DNA of 44,989 nt from CAZIQY01 sp964541605 (GCA_964541605.1 CAZIQY010000018.1:1-44989), one strand, 5' to 3'. Positions 20,927-29,573 are shown, counted from the stretch's first letter. The notes: generated by a model not told the origin, from the letters alone. Translations and numbers: made by a program.

Positions 20927-22340
20927 AGAAAAAACTGAAAAGAAAGAAAAAAAGGAAAAAGTTCCCCGACAGGCAATGCCTGAGCAGAATCCCAAAGAAA
21001 GGGTTCACAATTTCAATGAGGTTCCTTTCGGTTATACAAAAGAAATTGCCTTGGCAGAGGCGAGCCGGTGCATCCAGTGCAAGAAACCCTCTTGTGTGGA
21101 AGGATGTCCTGTGGATGTTAAGATCCCCGAATTTATCAAGCTGATTGCAGAGGGGCACTTTATCGAAGCCGCCTGGAAACTCAAAGAGACGAACGCCCTT
21201 CCTGCCGTCTGCGGAAGAGTCTGCCCCCAGGAAGATCAGTGTGAAAAGCTCTGTATTCTGGGAAAGAAAGGTGATCCCGTAGCCGTCGGGAAACTTGAAC
21301 GCTTTGCAGCGGATTTTGAACGGGAGTCCGGCAATATTGTCATTCCCGAGGTAGCGCCGCCTACAGGCAAAAAAATAGCCGTTGTGGGAGCAGGACCGGC
21401 GGGACTCACGATCGCCGGAGACCTGGTGAAGCTTGGCCATGACGTGACGATTTTCGAAGCCCTCCATAAATCCGGAGGCGTTTTGATCTATGGCATTCCC
21501 GAGTTCCGTCTTCCCAAGGCGATCGTGGATGCGGAAGTGAATTATCTGGAGAAACTCGGGGCAAAGATTGTAACGGATGCCGCCATCGGCCGGTTGAAGA
21601 CGGTGGATGAGCTCTTTGCCGAGGGATTTCATGCCGTATTTCTTGGGGTCGGCGCCGGCGCTCCTGTGTTCATGAACATCCCGGGCGAAAACCTGAGCGG
21701 CATCTACTCGGCCAATGAATATCTGACGAGATCCAATCTCATGAAGGCCTATCTGTTCCCGGAGTATGATACACCGATTGTACGCGGGAAAAATGTAGCT
21801 GTTATCGGCGGCGGCAACGTGGCCATGGATTCGGTGAGAACGGCCCTTCGCCTGGGCGCGGATAATGCCTACATTATCTATCGCCGCAGCGAAGTGGAGC
21901 TTCCGGCAAGGAAGGAAGAGGTTCATCATGCCCACGAAGAGGGCGTCCAGTTTAAAATGCTCCATAACCCGGTAGAGTACATCGGTGATGAGAACGGCTG
22001 GGTGAAGCAGATCAAGTGTATCCGAATGGAACTGGGAGAACCCGATGCATCGGGAAGGCGACGTCCTGTACCTGTCAAAGGATCCGAGTTCACCATTGAT
22101 GTAGATACGGTTGTCGTAGCCATCGGAACGGAGGCTAACCCCGTGATACCGAAAACGACGCCAGGGCTGGACGTGAATAAATGGGGTTACATCGTGACCA
22201 AAGGCGAGGCGGGAGAAACCAGCAGGGAAGGGGTTTACGCCGGAGGAGATATTGTAACCGGGTCGGCCACGGTTATTCTTGCCATGGGCGCCGGAAGACA
22301 GGCAGCCAATGCGATCGATGCCTATGTCAGATCCAAGTAG
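20916..22340 (+). CDS. nfnB: Glutamate-synthase-like flavoprotein (NfnB/SudA-like large subunit)
   Basis: A large subunit with an N-terminal double [4Fe-4S] domain (CIQCKKPSCVEGCP, then CGRVCPQEDQCEKLC). An FAD site (VVGAGPAGLTIAGD) and an NAD(P) site (VIGGGNVAMDSVRTALRLGA) follow. This is the layout of GltD-type proteins; because it is paired with an NfnA-like gene and no glutamate synthase large subunit is present, NfnB or SudA is more likely than GltD. The first 25 residues are lysine-rich and unusual. The ATG is preferred over an in-frame GTG 9 nt earlier; either start overlaps the upstream gene, implying coupling. A clear terminator follows. Confidence 0.9.
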   Translation: MENKEKTEKKEKKEKVPRQAMPEQNPKERVHNFNEVPFGYTKEIALAEASRCIQCKKPSCVEGCPVDVKIPEFIKLIAEGHFIEAAWKLKETNALPAVCGRVCPQEDQCEKLCILGKKGDPVAVGKLERFAADFERESGNIVIPEVAPPTGKKIAVVGAGPAGLTIAGDLVKLGHDVTIFEALHKSGGVLIYGIPEFRLPKAIVDAEVNYLEKLGAKIVTDAAIGRLKTVDELFAEGFHAVFLGVGAGAPVFMNIPGENLSGIYSANEYLTRSNLMKAYLFPEYDTPIVRGKNVAVIGGGNVAMDSVRTALRLGADNAYIIYRRSEVELPARKEEVHHAHEEGVQFKMLHNPVEYIGDENGWVKQIKCIRMELGEPDASGRRRPVPVKGSEFTIDVDTVVVAIGTEANPVIPKTTPGLDVNKWGYIVTKGEAGETSREGVYAGGDIVTGSATVILAMGAGRQAANAIDAYVRSK

Positions 22341-22361
22341 ATCTGATTGTATTTAAATGAC

Positions 22362-22400
22362 AAAAAAAGGACCAGGATCAACATCCTGGCCCTTTTTTTT
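22362..22400 (+). terminator. Rho-independent terminator after nfnB
   Basis: An 11-bp stem with one mismatch (AGGACCAGGAT / ATCCTGGCCCT, loop CAAC) is followed by eight T and preceded by seven A, so it could work in both directions. It ends the nfn transcript 22 nt past the stop. Confidence 0.9.
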
Positions 22401-22484
22401 AACCCGATCATTGCAAGAATCGGAGTCACGTGGTAATCAGTGACATCGCATTTCGCCATTTTATATGTGGGAGGATTGAATATC

Positions 22485-23201
22485 ATGATGAAAAGCCCGA
22501 TAGAGATCAAGACGGGAAACGCACTGCTTCGGTCCTGCACAGGGATGATCATAACATCCGTTCTGATAATCCTTGCGTTCATGATCACCGCTTGTGCTCC
22601 CTCCATTTACAGCATAAACATTCGGTATGAACCCTCGAAAGCGGTTCCTGAGGCGGGCGATGCAGGGAAGCGCGTTCCCCTCACAGTCGCAGCTTTCAAT
22701 GATGTGAGGCCGGGTGGTGACGATCTTTTGGTGGGCCGGGTAGTGACATCTCAAGGGAAACGGGTCCCGGTCATACCAAAAAATATGAAGCCGTCCAAAG
22801 CGGTTGCCGAAATCATCAGAGACCATCTGAAAAGGTCCGGGTATACAGTAACCTCCGAGATGCCAAATTGGAACCTTCAGGAAAATACGATAAAAAAAGA
22901 ATGGGGGAAGGTACTGATAGGCGGAAACATCGATAAGCTCGAAATCGTTTGCGACGACAATATACCGGTGAAGAAATACCGTGCGGAAGTAAAACTTTCC
23001 TTATTTTTTGCCAATGTTCAAACGGGAAAGATATTTTACAGGATCTCAGCAACCGGCGCCACATCCCTTGAGCATGTACGATTCTCTGAAGAAATTCTGG
23101 AGCAGCAGGTCAATGGGGCGTTGTCTTCTGCCATCGAAGATGTATTGGGAGGGAGTGCCATCAGATCGAAAATGCAGGAGGTGCTCAAGCAAACTCCCTG
23201 A
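22485..23201 (+). CDS. Lipoprotein of unknown function
   Basis: A 238-residue protein. Near residue 34 to 37 a lipobox ITAC follows a hydrophobic stretch (MIITSVLIILAFM), indicating a lipid-anchored periplasmic protein. The mature part begins APSIYSINIRYEPSK and includes PLTVAAFNDVRPGGDD and a SKAVAEIIRDHLKRSGYTV segment. This arrangement is seen in YajG-like and related small outer-membrane lipoproteins, but I do not assign a family. GGGAGG 10 nt upstream selects this ATG over an earlier in-frame one at 22440. It has its own terminator region and no operon partner. Confidence 0.8.
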   Translation: MMKSPIEIKTGNALLRSCTGMIITSVLIILAFMITACAPSIYSINIRYEPSKAVPEAGDAGKRVPLTVAAFNDVRPGGDDLLVGRVVTSQGKRVPVIPKNMKPSKAVAEIIRDHLKRSGYTVTSEMPNWNLQENTIKKEWGKVLIGGNIDKLEIVCDDNIPVKKYRAEVKLSLFFANVQTGKIFYRISATGATSLEHVRFSEEILEQQVNGALSSAIEDVLGGSAIRSKMQEVLKQTP

Positions 23202-23228
23202 TGTTATCGCAAATCAATACAGGAGACC

Positions 23229-23276
23229 TTCCCTGCCCCCGACAGGGGCATTCGAGGGCAGGCTCCAGAGGGAATC
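23229..23276 (+). repeat. Degenerate dispersed hairpin repeat, copy 2
   Basis: TTCCCT and AGGGAA arms enclose an inner perfect CCTGCCC / GGGCAGG stem, ending in GGAATCC. Layout and sequence resemble the 5' half of the element at 5421-5505 (CCCCCG, then CTCCAG and GGGAATCC). The ATGCCGGA hairpin is missing, so this would be a partial copy. Confidence 0.5.
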
Positions 23277-23297
23277 CGGGGAATCTTTGTAATAAAG

Positions 23298-23334
23298 AAA
23301 GGGGGCAAAACCTTTTGGGTTTTTGCCCCCTTTT
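23298..23334 (+). terminator. Bidirectional terminator between the lipoprotein gene and atpB
   Basis: A strong hairpin (GGGGGCAAAACC with GGGTTTTTGCCCCC, one bulge, TTTT loop) is flanked by A-rich sequence on the left and TTTT on the right. It lies between convergent genes and can serve both. Confidence 0.88.
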
Positions 23335-23359
23335 CATTATACGTGTTGAGAGGTTGTGA

Positions 23360-24013
23360 TTAGTGCGCTTCCTCCATCGCTCCGGCAATATACATCATGG
23401 ACAGGAGCATGAAGACAAGAGTCTGAATAACGGAAATGAACACTTTCAGCGCCAGAATGGGCAGCGGCACGAGAAATGGAGCCAGCAGGAACAACACGGC
23501 CACCACGATGTGACCGCCCTCGATGTTTCCGAATAGTCGGACGGTAAGCGACAGGGGACGAACCAGGTGACTGACGATTTCGATGAGAAACATCAGGGGT
23601 ACCAGCCACCATACAGGCCCCATAAACTGCTTGATGTATTTGGCACCGTGGACTTTAACGCCAATATAATGGGTCATGAAAAAAACAACAAGAGCCATGG
23701 ATGCATTTGTGTTGAGGTTGGCTGTAGGGGATGCAAAACCGGGAACGAGTCCTAACAGGTTTGACACAAGGATAAAGAGACCTATGGTGGCAATCAGGGG
23801 GAAGAATTTCCTCCCTTCGTGCCCCATGGTGTCGTTCAATAAGGAATCGAAACCGTCCATGACAACTTCCATAACGTTCTGAAACTTGCTCGGGTATATA
23901 TCCATCCGGCGCGTCGCGAGGAAGCCGCACAGGATCAGAAAGGCCATGACAAACCAGGCATACATCACATGGGATGGGATAAAGTGGTTTTCGAGAAATG
24001 ACAGAGAATGCAT
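23360..24013 (-). CDS. atpB: F0F1 ATP synthase subunit a
   Basis: The membrane stator subunit that forms the proton half-channels against the c-ring. The essential arginine is Arg159 in LSLTVRLFGN, followed by the GGH segment of the next helix. Five to six hydrophobic helices fit in 217 residues, a compact member of the family. It lies 3 nt after atpI. Unusually, no atpE (c subunit) follows: the terminator comes first and the next gene is on the other strand. Confidence 0.96.
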   Translation of the reverse strand: MHSLSFLENHFIPSHVMYAWFVMAFLILCGFLATRRMDIYPSKFQNVMEVVMDGFDSLLNDTMGHEGRKFFPLIATIGLFILVSNLLGLVPGFASPTANLNTNASMALVVFFMTHYIGVKVHGAKYIKQFMGPVWWLVPLMFLIEIVSHLVRPLSLTVRLFGNIEGGHIVVAVLFLLAPFLVPLPILALKVFISVIQTLVFMLLSMMYIAGAMEEAH

Positions 24014-24016
24014 TGT

Positions 24017-24412
24017 TTAAAGAACCTCCTCAGCACAATTTTTTTTTGTATACGCCATGACGACGGTGAAAACAATGTTAATTAAAACCAGAGAAAGACC
24101 GATAAGCAGGCCGATGACATCGACAATATCCGAAGAGATGATGAAATAAAGGACAACGGCTGTAACGATAAATCTGATGAAGTATTTGAAGAGTGTGGAT
24201 GATCTCGATCCTTCCGTAAGCTGTTGAAAAACACTTCTCAAATCCCGTTCAAGCCAGTGGAAGTTGACGATGCTGATCATTCCCCCCAGCAGGATTCCAA
24301 AACAAAACCTGAGAGGCATGAACATCAGACTCAGAGCGAAAAATATTCCCAGGGCAATCCAGTTTGATATTTCAATTTTCTTTTGGAGGGGGTCTTTTTC
24401 TATGTGGTTCAC
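24017..24412 (-). CDS. atpI: ATP synthase subunit I (assembly factor)
   Basis: A 131-residue membrane protein with four hydrophobic helices of the ATP synthase I family, which helps assemble the c-ring. A charged segment between helices 2 and 3 (HWLERDLRSVFQQL) is typical. It overlaps atpZ by 41 nt and runs directly into atpB, so the trio is surely co-translated. Assignment is by layout and context as well as by sequence. Confidence 0.85.
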   Translation of the reverse strand: MNHIEKDPLQKKIEISNWIALGIFFALSLMFMPLRFCFGILLGGMISIVNFHWLERDLRSVFQQLTEGSRSSTLFKYFIRFIVTAVVLYFIISSDIVDVIGLLIGLSLVLINIVFTVVMAYTKKNCAEEVL

Positions 24413-24656
24413 TTTTCAGACACGTAATGACCGGCTTCTCATCCGGGAAATATTTTTTTGCAATCCAAAATAAATTTCTGAAACCGGCGATAATTCCTAT
24501 CAACAAGAAAATGATGGTTAATTTATGCCCTGTTCCAAATGCTCTGTCCAGATAAACGCCAAGCAAGAGGCATCCGAAAATGGCCAGAACCATGGCGATG
24601 CCGACACTGCTGGCATAAGCCAACTGAAGGTACATCCTCTTCGTTGTCTTATCCAT
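24372..24656 (-). CDS. atpZ: AtpZ/AtpI-family protein
   Basis: A small two-helix membrane protein of the F0F1-ATPase AtpZ group: ASSVGIAMVLAIFGCLLLGVYLD, then FLLIGIIAGFRNLFWIAKK, the usual G-x-x-L-D and GF-R-x-x signatures. The ATG at codon 10 of the open frame is chosen because AAGGAG lies 10 nt upstream of it; the longer frame starts at 24683. Its 94 residues fit the family. It is the first gene of the atp trio, 53 nt after the GDP-fucose synthase gene on the same strand. Confidence 0.85.
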   Translation of the reverse strand: MDKTTKRMYLQLAYASSVGIAMVLAIFGCLLLGVYLDRAFGTGHKLTIIFLLIGIIAGFRNLFWIAKKYFPDEKPVITCLKSEPHRKRPPPKEN

Positions 24657-24709
24657 TTGCGTGGCGCTCCTTAGCATGAACATTCATGGAAGTCAAACAA
24701 AAAAAGTCG

Positions 24710-25654
24710 TCAGGATGATGGGGACGACTGTCGGTACCAGTCTATGGTCTTCTTCAGTCCCTCTTCAAAGGTTGTCTTTGCACGGAATCCAAATTCTTTA
24801 AAAGCCCTTGTGGTGTCGAGCATTCGGCGCGGCTGACCGTCCGGTTTCGTTTTGTCCCAGACGATCCGGCCTTTAAAACCGGTCAATTCAACGATGAGAT
24901 GAACGAGGTCTTTGATGGATATCTCAAATCCGGCGCCGATATTGACGGGATCGCTCCGGTCATATCCCTCCGTGGCAAGGATGATCCCCTCCGCGGCGTC
25001 TTCCACATAGATAAATTCGCGGGTTACCTTGCCCGTTCCCCAGACCACAATTTCGTCTTCACCGTTCCGGATGGCATCGACGCATTTTTTGATAAGCGCC
25101 GGGATCACATGGGAGGAACGGGGGTCAAAATTGTCACCCGGCCCATAGAGATTCACGGGAAGAAGGAAAATGGCGTTAAAGCCGTATTGCCGGCGATAGG
25201 ACTGGGATTGAACCAGCATCATTTTCTTTGCCAGGCCGTAGGGGGCGTTTGTTTCTTCGGGATAACCGCTCCAGAGGTCATCTTCCTTAAACGGAACCGG
25301 TGTAAATTTCGGGTAGGCACAGATCGTTCCCAAAGCGACGAATTTTGCAATGTTCCGCAGGTATCCCTCATGAAGGAGCTGGACGCCCATCATGATATTG
25401 TCGTAAAAGAGAGATCCGGGATTTTCCTGGTTAAAACCGATACCGCCGACCTTCGCTGCGAGGTGGATGACAATATCGGGACGGGTATCTTCGTACATCC
25501 TTATCACATCTTCGATGTGAACGAGGTTGTAATCCGGCAAGTCGACTATGGAAAGGTTCCTGTATCCTTTTACCTGCAGTTTATGAATGAGGTGCCCGCC
25601 AAGAAATCCCTTGCCGCCTGTGATCGAGATTCTTTTATCTTTTAATACATTCAT
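24710..25654 (-). CDS. fcl: GDP-L-fucose synthase
   Basis: A short-chain dehydrogenase (extended type) that converts the Gmd product GDP-4-keto-6-deoxymannose to GDP-L-fucose with NADPH. The nucleotide loop is GGKGFLGGH, and the active-site Tyr/Lys are in YGLAKK. Also seen are AAKVGGIGFNQENP, LGTICAYPK and LLPVNLYGPGDNFDP, all typical of the enzyme. The 314 residues match. It overlaps gmd by 4 nt (ATGA), so it is translationally coupled to the enzyme that supplies its substrate. Confidence 0.93.
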   Translation of the reverse strand: MNVLKDKRISITGGKGFLGGHLIHKLQVKGYRNLSIVDLPDYNLVHIEDVIRMYEDTRPDIVIHLAAKVGGIGFNQENPGSLFYDNIMMGVQLLHEGYLRNIAKFVALGTICAYPKFTPVPFKEDDLWSGYPEETNAPYGLAKKMMLVQSQSYRRQYGFNAIFLLPVNLYGPGDNFDPRSSHVIPALIKKCVDAIRNGEDEIVVWGTGKVTREFIYVEDAAEGIILATEGYDRSDPVNIGAGFEISIKDLVHLIVELTGFKGRIVWDKTKPDGQPRRMLDTTRAFKEFGFRAKTTFEEGLKKTIDWYRQSSPSS

Positions 25655-26688
25655 GTGCGTCCCGAATTTCGCATTTCACAGGGATTATATCCAGCGTCCT
25701 GTAAGGTTTTTTCTTTTTTCGCAAGTTCCATGTCAGCGTCGATCATCATGCCAATCAGTTGATCGAAGCTTACTCTCGGCTGCCATCCCAGTTGCGTATT
25801 TGCCTTGGAGGCATCTCCGAGGAGAATATCAACTTCCGTCGGGCGGAAATATTTCGGGTCGATCGTGACGTATTGATGATAATCAAGATCAAGCTTACGG
25901 AAGACTTTTTCGACGAATTCCCTTACGGAGTGTGTCTCGCCTGTGGCAATGACGTAATCGTCAGCCTTGTCCTGCTGGAGCATCAGCCACATGGCTTCGA
26001 CGTAATCGCCGGCAAAGCCCCAGTCTCTCTTTGGTTCCAGATTTCCAAGGTATAATTTATCTCTAAGCCCAAGTTTGATCTGGGTGGCCGCCCGCGTGAT
26101 TTTCCGGGTGACGAAGGTCTCACCGCGACGGGGGGATTCGTGGTTGAACAGGATGCCGTTACAGGCATAAAGGTTGTAAGCCTCCCGGTAATTTTTCACC
26201 ACGTAATAAGCATAGACTTTGGCGGCGGCATAGGGACTTCGGGGTTGAAAGGGCGTCACCTCGCTCTGGGGAGGCGGTGCCGCACCGAACATTTCACTCG
26301 ACGATGCCTGGTAAAATTTTGCGTTGATACCCGTTTTACGGATGGCTTCAAGGATGCGCAGCGTTCCCAGACCGGTGACATCTCCCGTGTATTCGGGCAT
26401 ATCGAAGCTGACCCGTACGTGACTCTGAGCGCCCAGGTGGTAGATTTCATCGGGATGAATGGCGTGAAGAAGATCCGTCAATTGCCCCGATACGGAGAGA
26501 TCGCCGTAGTAAAGGTAAATCCTGGCCTCAGGGTCGTGGAAGTCCCTGTAGAGGTGGTCGATACGGTCCGTGTTGAACGTGCTTGCCCTGCGGATGAGGC
26601 CGTGGATCTCATATCCCTTTCCGAGCAGGAACTCCGCCAGGTATGATCCGTCCTGCCCGGTGATGCCGGTAATGAATGCCTTTTTCAT
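25651..26688 (-). CDS. gmd: GDP-mannose 4,6-dehydratase
   Basis: Makes GDP-4-keto-6-deoxy-D-mannose from GDP-mannose. The signatures are GITGQDGSYLAEFLLGKGYEIHGL, IYHLGAQSHVRVSFDMPEYT, SSSEMFG, SPYAAAKVYAYYVV with the catalytic Tyr/Lys, and NHESPRRGETFVTRKITRA. The 345 residues are typical. It overlaps both neighbours by 4 nt. Products would feed O-antigen, capsule or glycan synthesis, but no glycosyltransferase is nearby. Confidence 0.97.
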   Translation of the reverse strand: MKKAFITGITGQDGSYLAEFLLGKGYEIHGLIRRASTFNTDRIDHLYRDFHDPEARIYLYYGDLSVSGQLTDLLHAIHPDEIYHLGAQSHVRVSFDMPEYTGDVTGLGTLRILEAIRKTGINAKFYQASSSEMFGAAPPPQSEVTPFQPRSPYAAAKVYAYYVVKNYREAYNLYACNGILFNHESPRRGETFVTRKITRAATQIKLGLRDKLYLGNLEPKRDWGFAGDYVEAMWLMLQQDKADDYVIATGETHSVREFVEKVFRKLDLDYHQYVTIDPKYFRPTEVDILLGDASKANTQLGWQPRVSFDQLIGMMIDADMELAKKEKTLQDAGYNPCEMRNSGRT

Positions 26689-27710
26689 GTTATCTTCCTC
26701 TGTGTATTATAGTACTCCCTGTACCATTTCACGAAATGCCTGATGCCGTCTTTGATCGGCGTGTCCGGCCTGAAGCCTGCATCAGCCATGAGATCGTCAA
26801 CATCCGCGTATGTAGCAGGAACATCCCCCGGTTGCAAGGGGAGCATGCGTTTTTTTGCCGTCTTGCCGAGCGCTGTTTCGAGAATATTAATAAATTCCAT
26901 GAGATCGACGGGATTGTTGTTCCCGATGTTGTAAATTTTATACGGGGCGAAGCTGGATGCCGGGTCCGGAAGGTCTCCCCGCCAATCCGGATTGGGTTCG
27001 GGAATTTTTTCCGTCAACCGGAATACCCCTTCTACGATATCGTCGATATAGGTAAAATCCCTCTGCATCTTGCCTTCGTTATACACGTCGATAGGCCTGT
27101 TCTCCATGATGGCCTTTGTGAAGAGGAACAGTGCCATATCTGGTCTTCCCCAGGGTCCGTAGACGGTAAAAAACCGGAGCCCCGTGCAGGGGATTCCGTA
27201 GAGACCGGCATAGGTATGGGCCATCAGCTCATTGGCTTTTTTCGTAGCGGCATAAAGGCTGACGGGATGGTCCACATTGTGGTGGACGGAGAAAGGCATC
27301 AGGGTATTGGCCCCGTAGACGGAACTCGACGAGGCAAAAATCAGGTGTTCAACCCTGTTGTGTCTGCATCCTTCGAGGATGTTCAGAAAGCCCGTGATGT
27401 TACTTTCGATATACACATGGGGGTTTATCAGGGAGTATCGGACTCCCGCCTGAGCGGCCAGATGAACGACGATATCCGGTTTCACGTCCGCAAAGAGCGA
27501 TGCCATGGGCTCCCTCTGAGCAATGTCCTTTTTGATGAAACGAAAGTTTGGATGAAACTCGATGAGTGAAAGTCTTCCCTTTTTCAGGTTTACATCGTAG
27601 TAATCGTTCATGTTGTCCAGACCGACAACGGTATGTCCGGCCTTCAGATATCGCCTGACTGAATGAAAACCGATGAAACCGGCGGCGCCGGTGACCAATA
27701 TCTTTTTCAT
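26685..27710 (-). CDS. UDP-glucuronate 4-epimerase-type sugar epimerase
   Basis: An extended short-chain dehydrogenase with GAAGFIGFH at the N-terminus, VVHLAAQAGVRYSL, ASSSSVYG and YAATKKANELMAH (Tyr/Lys pair), then LRFFTVYGPWGRPDMA. The long segment YYDVNLKKGRL and the RPDMALF motif are characteristic of UDP-glucuronate 4-epimerases, which make UDP-galacturonate for surface polysaccharides. UDP-glucose 4-epimerase is less likely. First of three nucleotide-sugar genes, 21 nt downstream of hemL. Confidence 0.88.
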   Translation of the reverse strand: MKKILVTGAAGFIGFHSVRRYLKAGHTVVGLDNMNDYYDVNLKKGRLSLIEFHPNFRFIKKDIAQREPMASLFADVKPDIVVHLAAQAGVRYSLINPHVYIESNITGFLNILEGCRHNRVEHLIFASSSSVYGANTLMPFSVHHNVDHPVSLYAATKKANELMAHTYAGLYGIPCTGLRFFTVYGPWGRPDMALFLFTKAIMENRPIDVYNEGKMQRDFTYIDDIVEGVFRLTEKIPEPNPDWRGDLPDPASSFAPYKIYNIGNNNPVDLMEFINILETALGKTAKKRMLPLQPGDVPATYADVDDLMADAGFRPDTPIKDGIRHFVKWYREYYNTQRKIT

Positions 27711-27731
27711 GAGATTGTATGATTCCTTATG

Positions 27732-29474
27732 TTAAAGCGTTTTCAGTGTATCTGTACAGGCGTCGAGGGTTTTTCCCATGTCTTCATCCGTGTGGGCGAA
27801 TGACAGAAAAGCGGCTTCGAACTGGGAAGGCGCCAGGTTGATTCCCCGGGCAAGCATGCCCTTGAAGTAGCGGGCAAAGCGTTTCGTATCGCTTTTCATG
27901 GCCGAGGTGTAGTCGTTAACCTTTTCCGTGGTGAAAAAAATGGTGAACATGGATCCAATCCGGTTGATGCGGACGGGGATATTCGCCTGATCAAAACATT
28001 TTTTCATCTCCCCGCAAAGAGATGCCGTCTTTCGCTCAAGCCCGTCATATCCTTCCCTGTTTTTATTAAGAATCTTCAGGGTTGTAAGCCCTGCGGACAT
28101 GGCCACGGGATTACCGGATAGTGTGCCCGCCTGGTAGACCGGCCCCACCGGGGCCAGATACTCCATGATGTCCTTCCTGCCTCCAAAAGCGCCTACGGGA
28201 AGTCCTCCCCCAATGATCTTTCCCAGGCACGTCAGGTCGGGATCGATGCCCGCAAGGTTCTGGAAGCCGCCATAGGCAAGCCGGAAGCCGGTGATCACTT
28301 CGTCAAAAATAAGGAGGATGACCCGCTTGCGGGTGATCTCTCTCAGCGCTTTCAGGAAACCGGGTTTCGGCAGGACGACACCCATGTTTCCGGCGACAGG
28401 CTCCACGATGATGCAGGCCAGTTCATCGCCGTACATTTCCACGGCGGATTTGACTGCATCGACGTCGTTGAAGGGGAGGGTGATGGTTAATTCCGCCAGC
28501 GCCGGCGGGATGCCGGGACTTCCCGGGATGCCGAATGTTGCCACGCCGGAACCCGCTTTCACCAGAAGGGAATCGGCGTGACCGTGGTAACAGCCTTCAA
28601 ATTTGATGATCCGGCTTTTTCCAGTGTAGCCGCGAGCAAGGCGGATGGCGCTCATGGCCGCTTCCGTCCCTGAACTGACCATTCTCACCATGTTAACGGA
28701 GGGAAAGGCGTCAACGATGCACTGTGCCATTTCCACTTCCAGTTCCGTCGGTGCACCGTAACTGGTTCCTCTCTCAGTCGCCTTTTGAATAGCGGCGACA
28801 ACCTCGGGGTGGCTATGCCCCAGGATCATCGGTCCCCACGATGCCACATAGTCGATGTATTCCCTGCCTTCAACGTCGTATATCTTGGAACCGCCGGCAC
28901 TGGCGATAAACAGGGGGGTCGAATCGACGGCCCTGAATGCCCGGACGGGGCTGTTGACGCCTCCCGGTATGATTTTTTCTGCCTGTTCAAACAGTGCTCC
29001 GGATGACTTCATTTTAAAATACTCCATGGAACTTTTTTTATATTCCTCCTCACTGGAGAGGACTTTGAACTCTTTGGTGCCCGCGGCATCGGAGAGTTTT
29101 TGAATAACGGCTTCGCTTTCTCCCGCACGGAAGTGAACCATCGTAAAAATCGCGTATTTCCCTTCAAAAAGGGGTGTTCTTTCGTAACAGTGAGTGACTT
29201 CCGGGAAAGAAGCCAGAATGTTTCCCACGCCCTCGCACTGATTTTCCGGGACTGCCCAGACAACCATGGCGTTTTCAGTATATCCGGCCTTCTGATGGCG
29301 GATAATAGCGCCGAACTTACGGATAATGCCTTTGGCCATCAGATCACCTACAGACTTGATAACTTCTTCTTCCGTCAATCCCGTAAGGTTTCCCAGTTCT
29401 CTGAAAGGCCTTTTTTCAAGGGGCAGATCCCCTTGGATGATTTGTGCGATTTTCTTTTTCTTTTCTGAAATCAT
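27732..29474 (-). CDS. hemL: Fusion of AhbB-like siroheme decarboxylase domain and HemL
   Basis: One uninterrupted frame of 580 residues. Residues 1-150 form an AsnC/Lrp-type winged helix plus alpha-beta sandwich of the siroheme decarboxylase group (RPFRELGNLTGLTEEEV, and THCYERTPLFEGKYAIFTMVH with the His/Tyr/Arg motif at 95-99). Residues from about 155 to the end are a complete glutamate-1-semialdehyde 2,1-aminomutase (PGGVNSPVRAF, VSSGTEAAMSAIRLARG, CYHGHAD, PLP lysine Lys419 in LGKIIGGGLPVG), which makes 5-aminolevulinate. AhbA/B remove two acetate carboxyls from siroheme in the alternative heme pathway, so the fusion links the first and a late step of one pathway. The front domain could be a regulator instead. 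No other heme genes are present. Confidence 0.92.
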   Translation of the reverse strand: MISEKKKKIAQIIQGDLPLEKRPFRELGNLTGLTEEEVIKSVGDLMAKGIIRKFGAIIRHQKAGYTENAMVVWAVPENQCEGVGNILASFPEVTHCYERTPLFEGKYAIFTMVHFRAGESEAVIQKLSDAAGTKEFKVLSSEEEYKKSSMEYFKMKSSGALFEQAEKIIPGGVNSPVRAFRAVDSTPLFIASAGGSKIYDVEGREYIDYVASWGPMILGHSHPEVVAAIQKATERGTSYGAPTELEVEMAQCIVDAFPSVNMVRMVSSGTEAAMSAIRLARGYTGKSRIIKFEGCYHGHADSLLVKAGSGVATFGIPGSPGIPPALAELTITLPFNDVDAVKSAVEMYGDELACIIVEPVAGNMGVVLPKPGFLKALREITRKRVILLIFDEVITGFRLAYGGFQNLAGIDPDLTCLGKIIGGGLPVGAFGGRKDIMEYLAPVGPVYQAGTLSGNPVAMSAGLTTLKILNKNREGYDGLERKTASLCGEMKKCFDQANIPVRINRIGSMFTIFFTTEKVNDYTSAMKSDTKRFARYFKGMLARGINLAPSQFEAAFLSFAHTDEDMGKTLDACTDTLKTL

Positions 29475-29547
29475 GAAAAGACCTTTAACCTTTCTTTCGT
29501 TTTAATCACTGAGCCTGTCCGGGGTGATCGGAAGCGCGTCCCGTAAA

Positions 29548-29573
29548 CCCCGCCTTTAGACGGGGAGCTTCAC
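29548..29573 (+). repeat. REP-like hairpin, copy 2
   Basis: CCCCG and CGGGG arms around an 8-nt loop are followed by AGCTTCAC, the same tail as the copies at 27 and 30996. It contains the TAA stop of the adjacent GGQ protein gene, read on the minus strand, so the last residues of that protein (KLPV) are encoded by the repeat. Confidence 0.65.

Noticed and set aside
20859..21965. 368-codon minus-strand frame opposite the NfnB-like gene
   Set aside because: Antisense shadow; the plus strand has two iron-sulfur motifs and two nucleotide-binding loops in one frame.
20916..22340. GltD, the small subunit of glutamate synthase
   Set aside because: Sequence class fits, but no large glutamate synthase subunit is next to it and the upstream gene is an NfnA/SudB-type partner.
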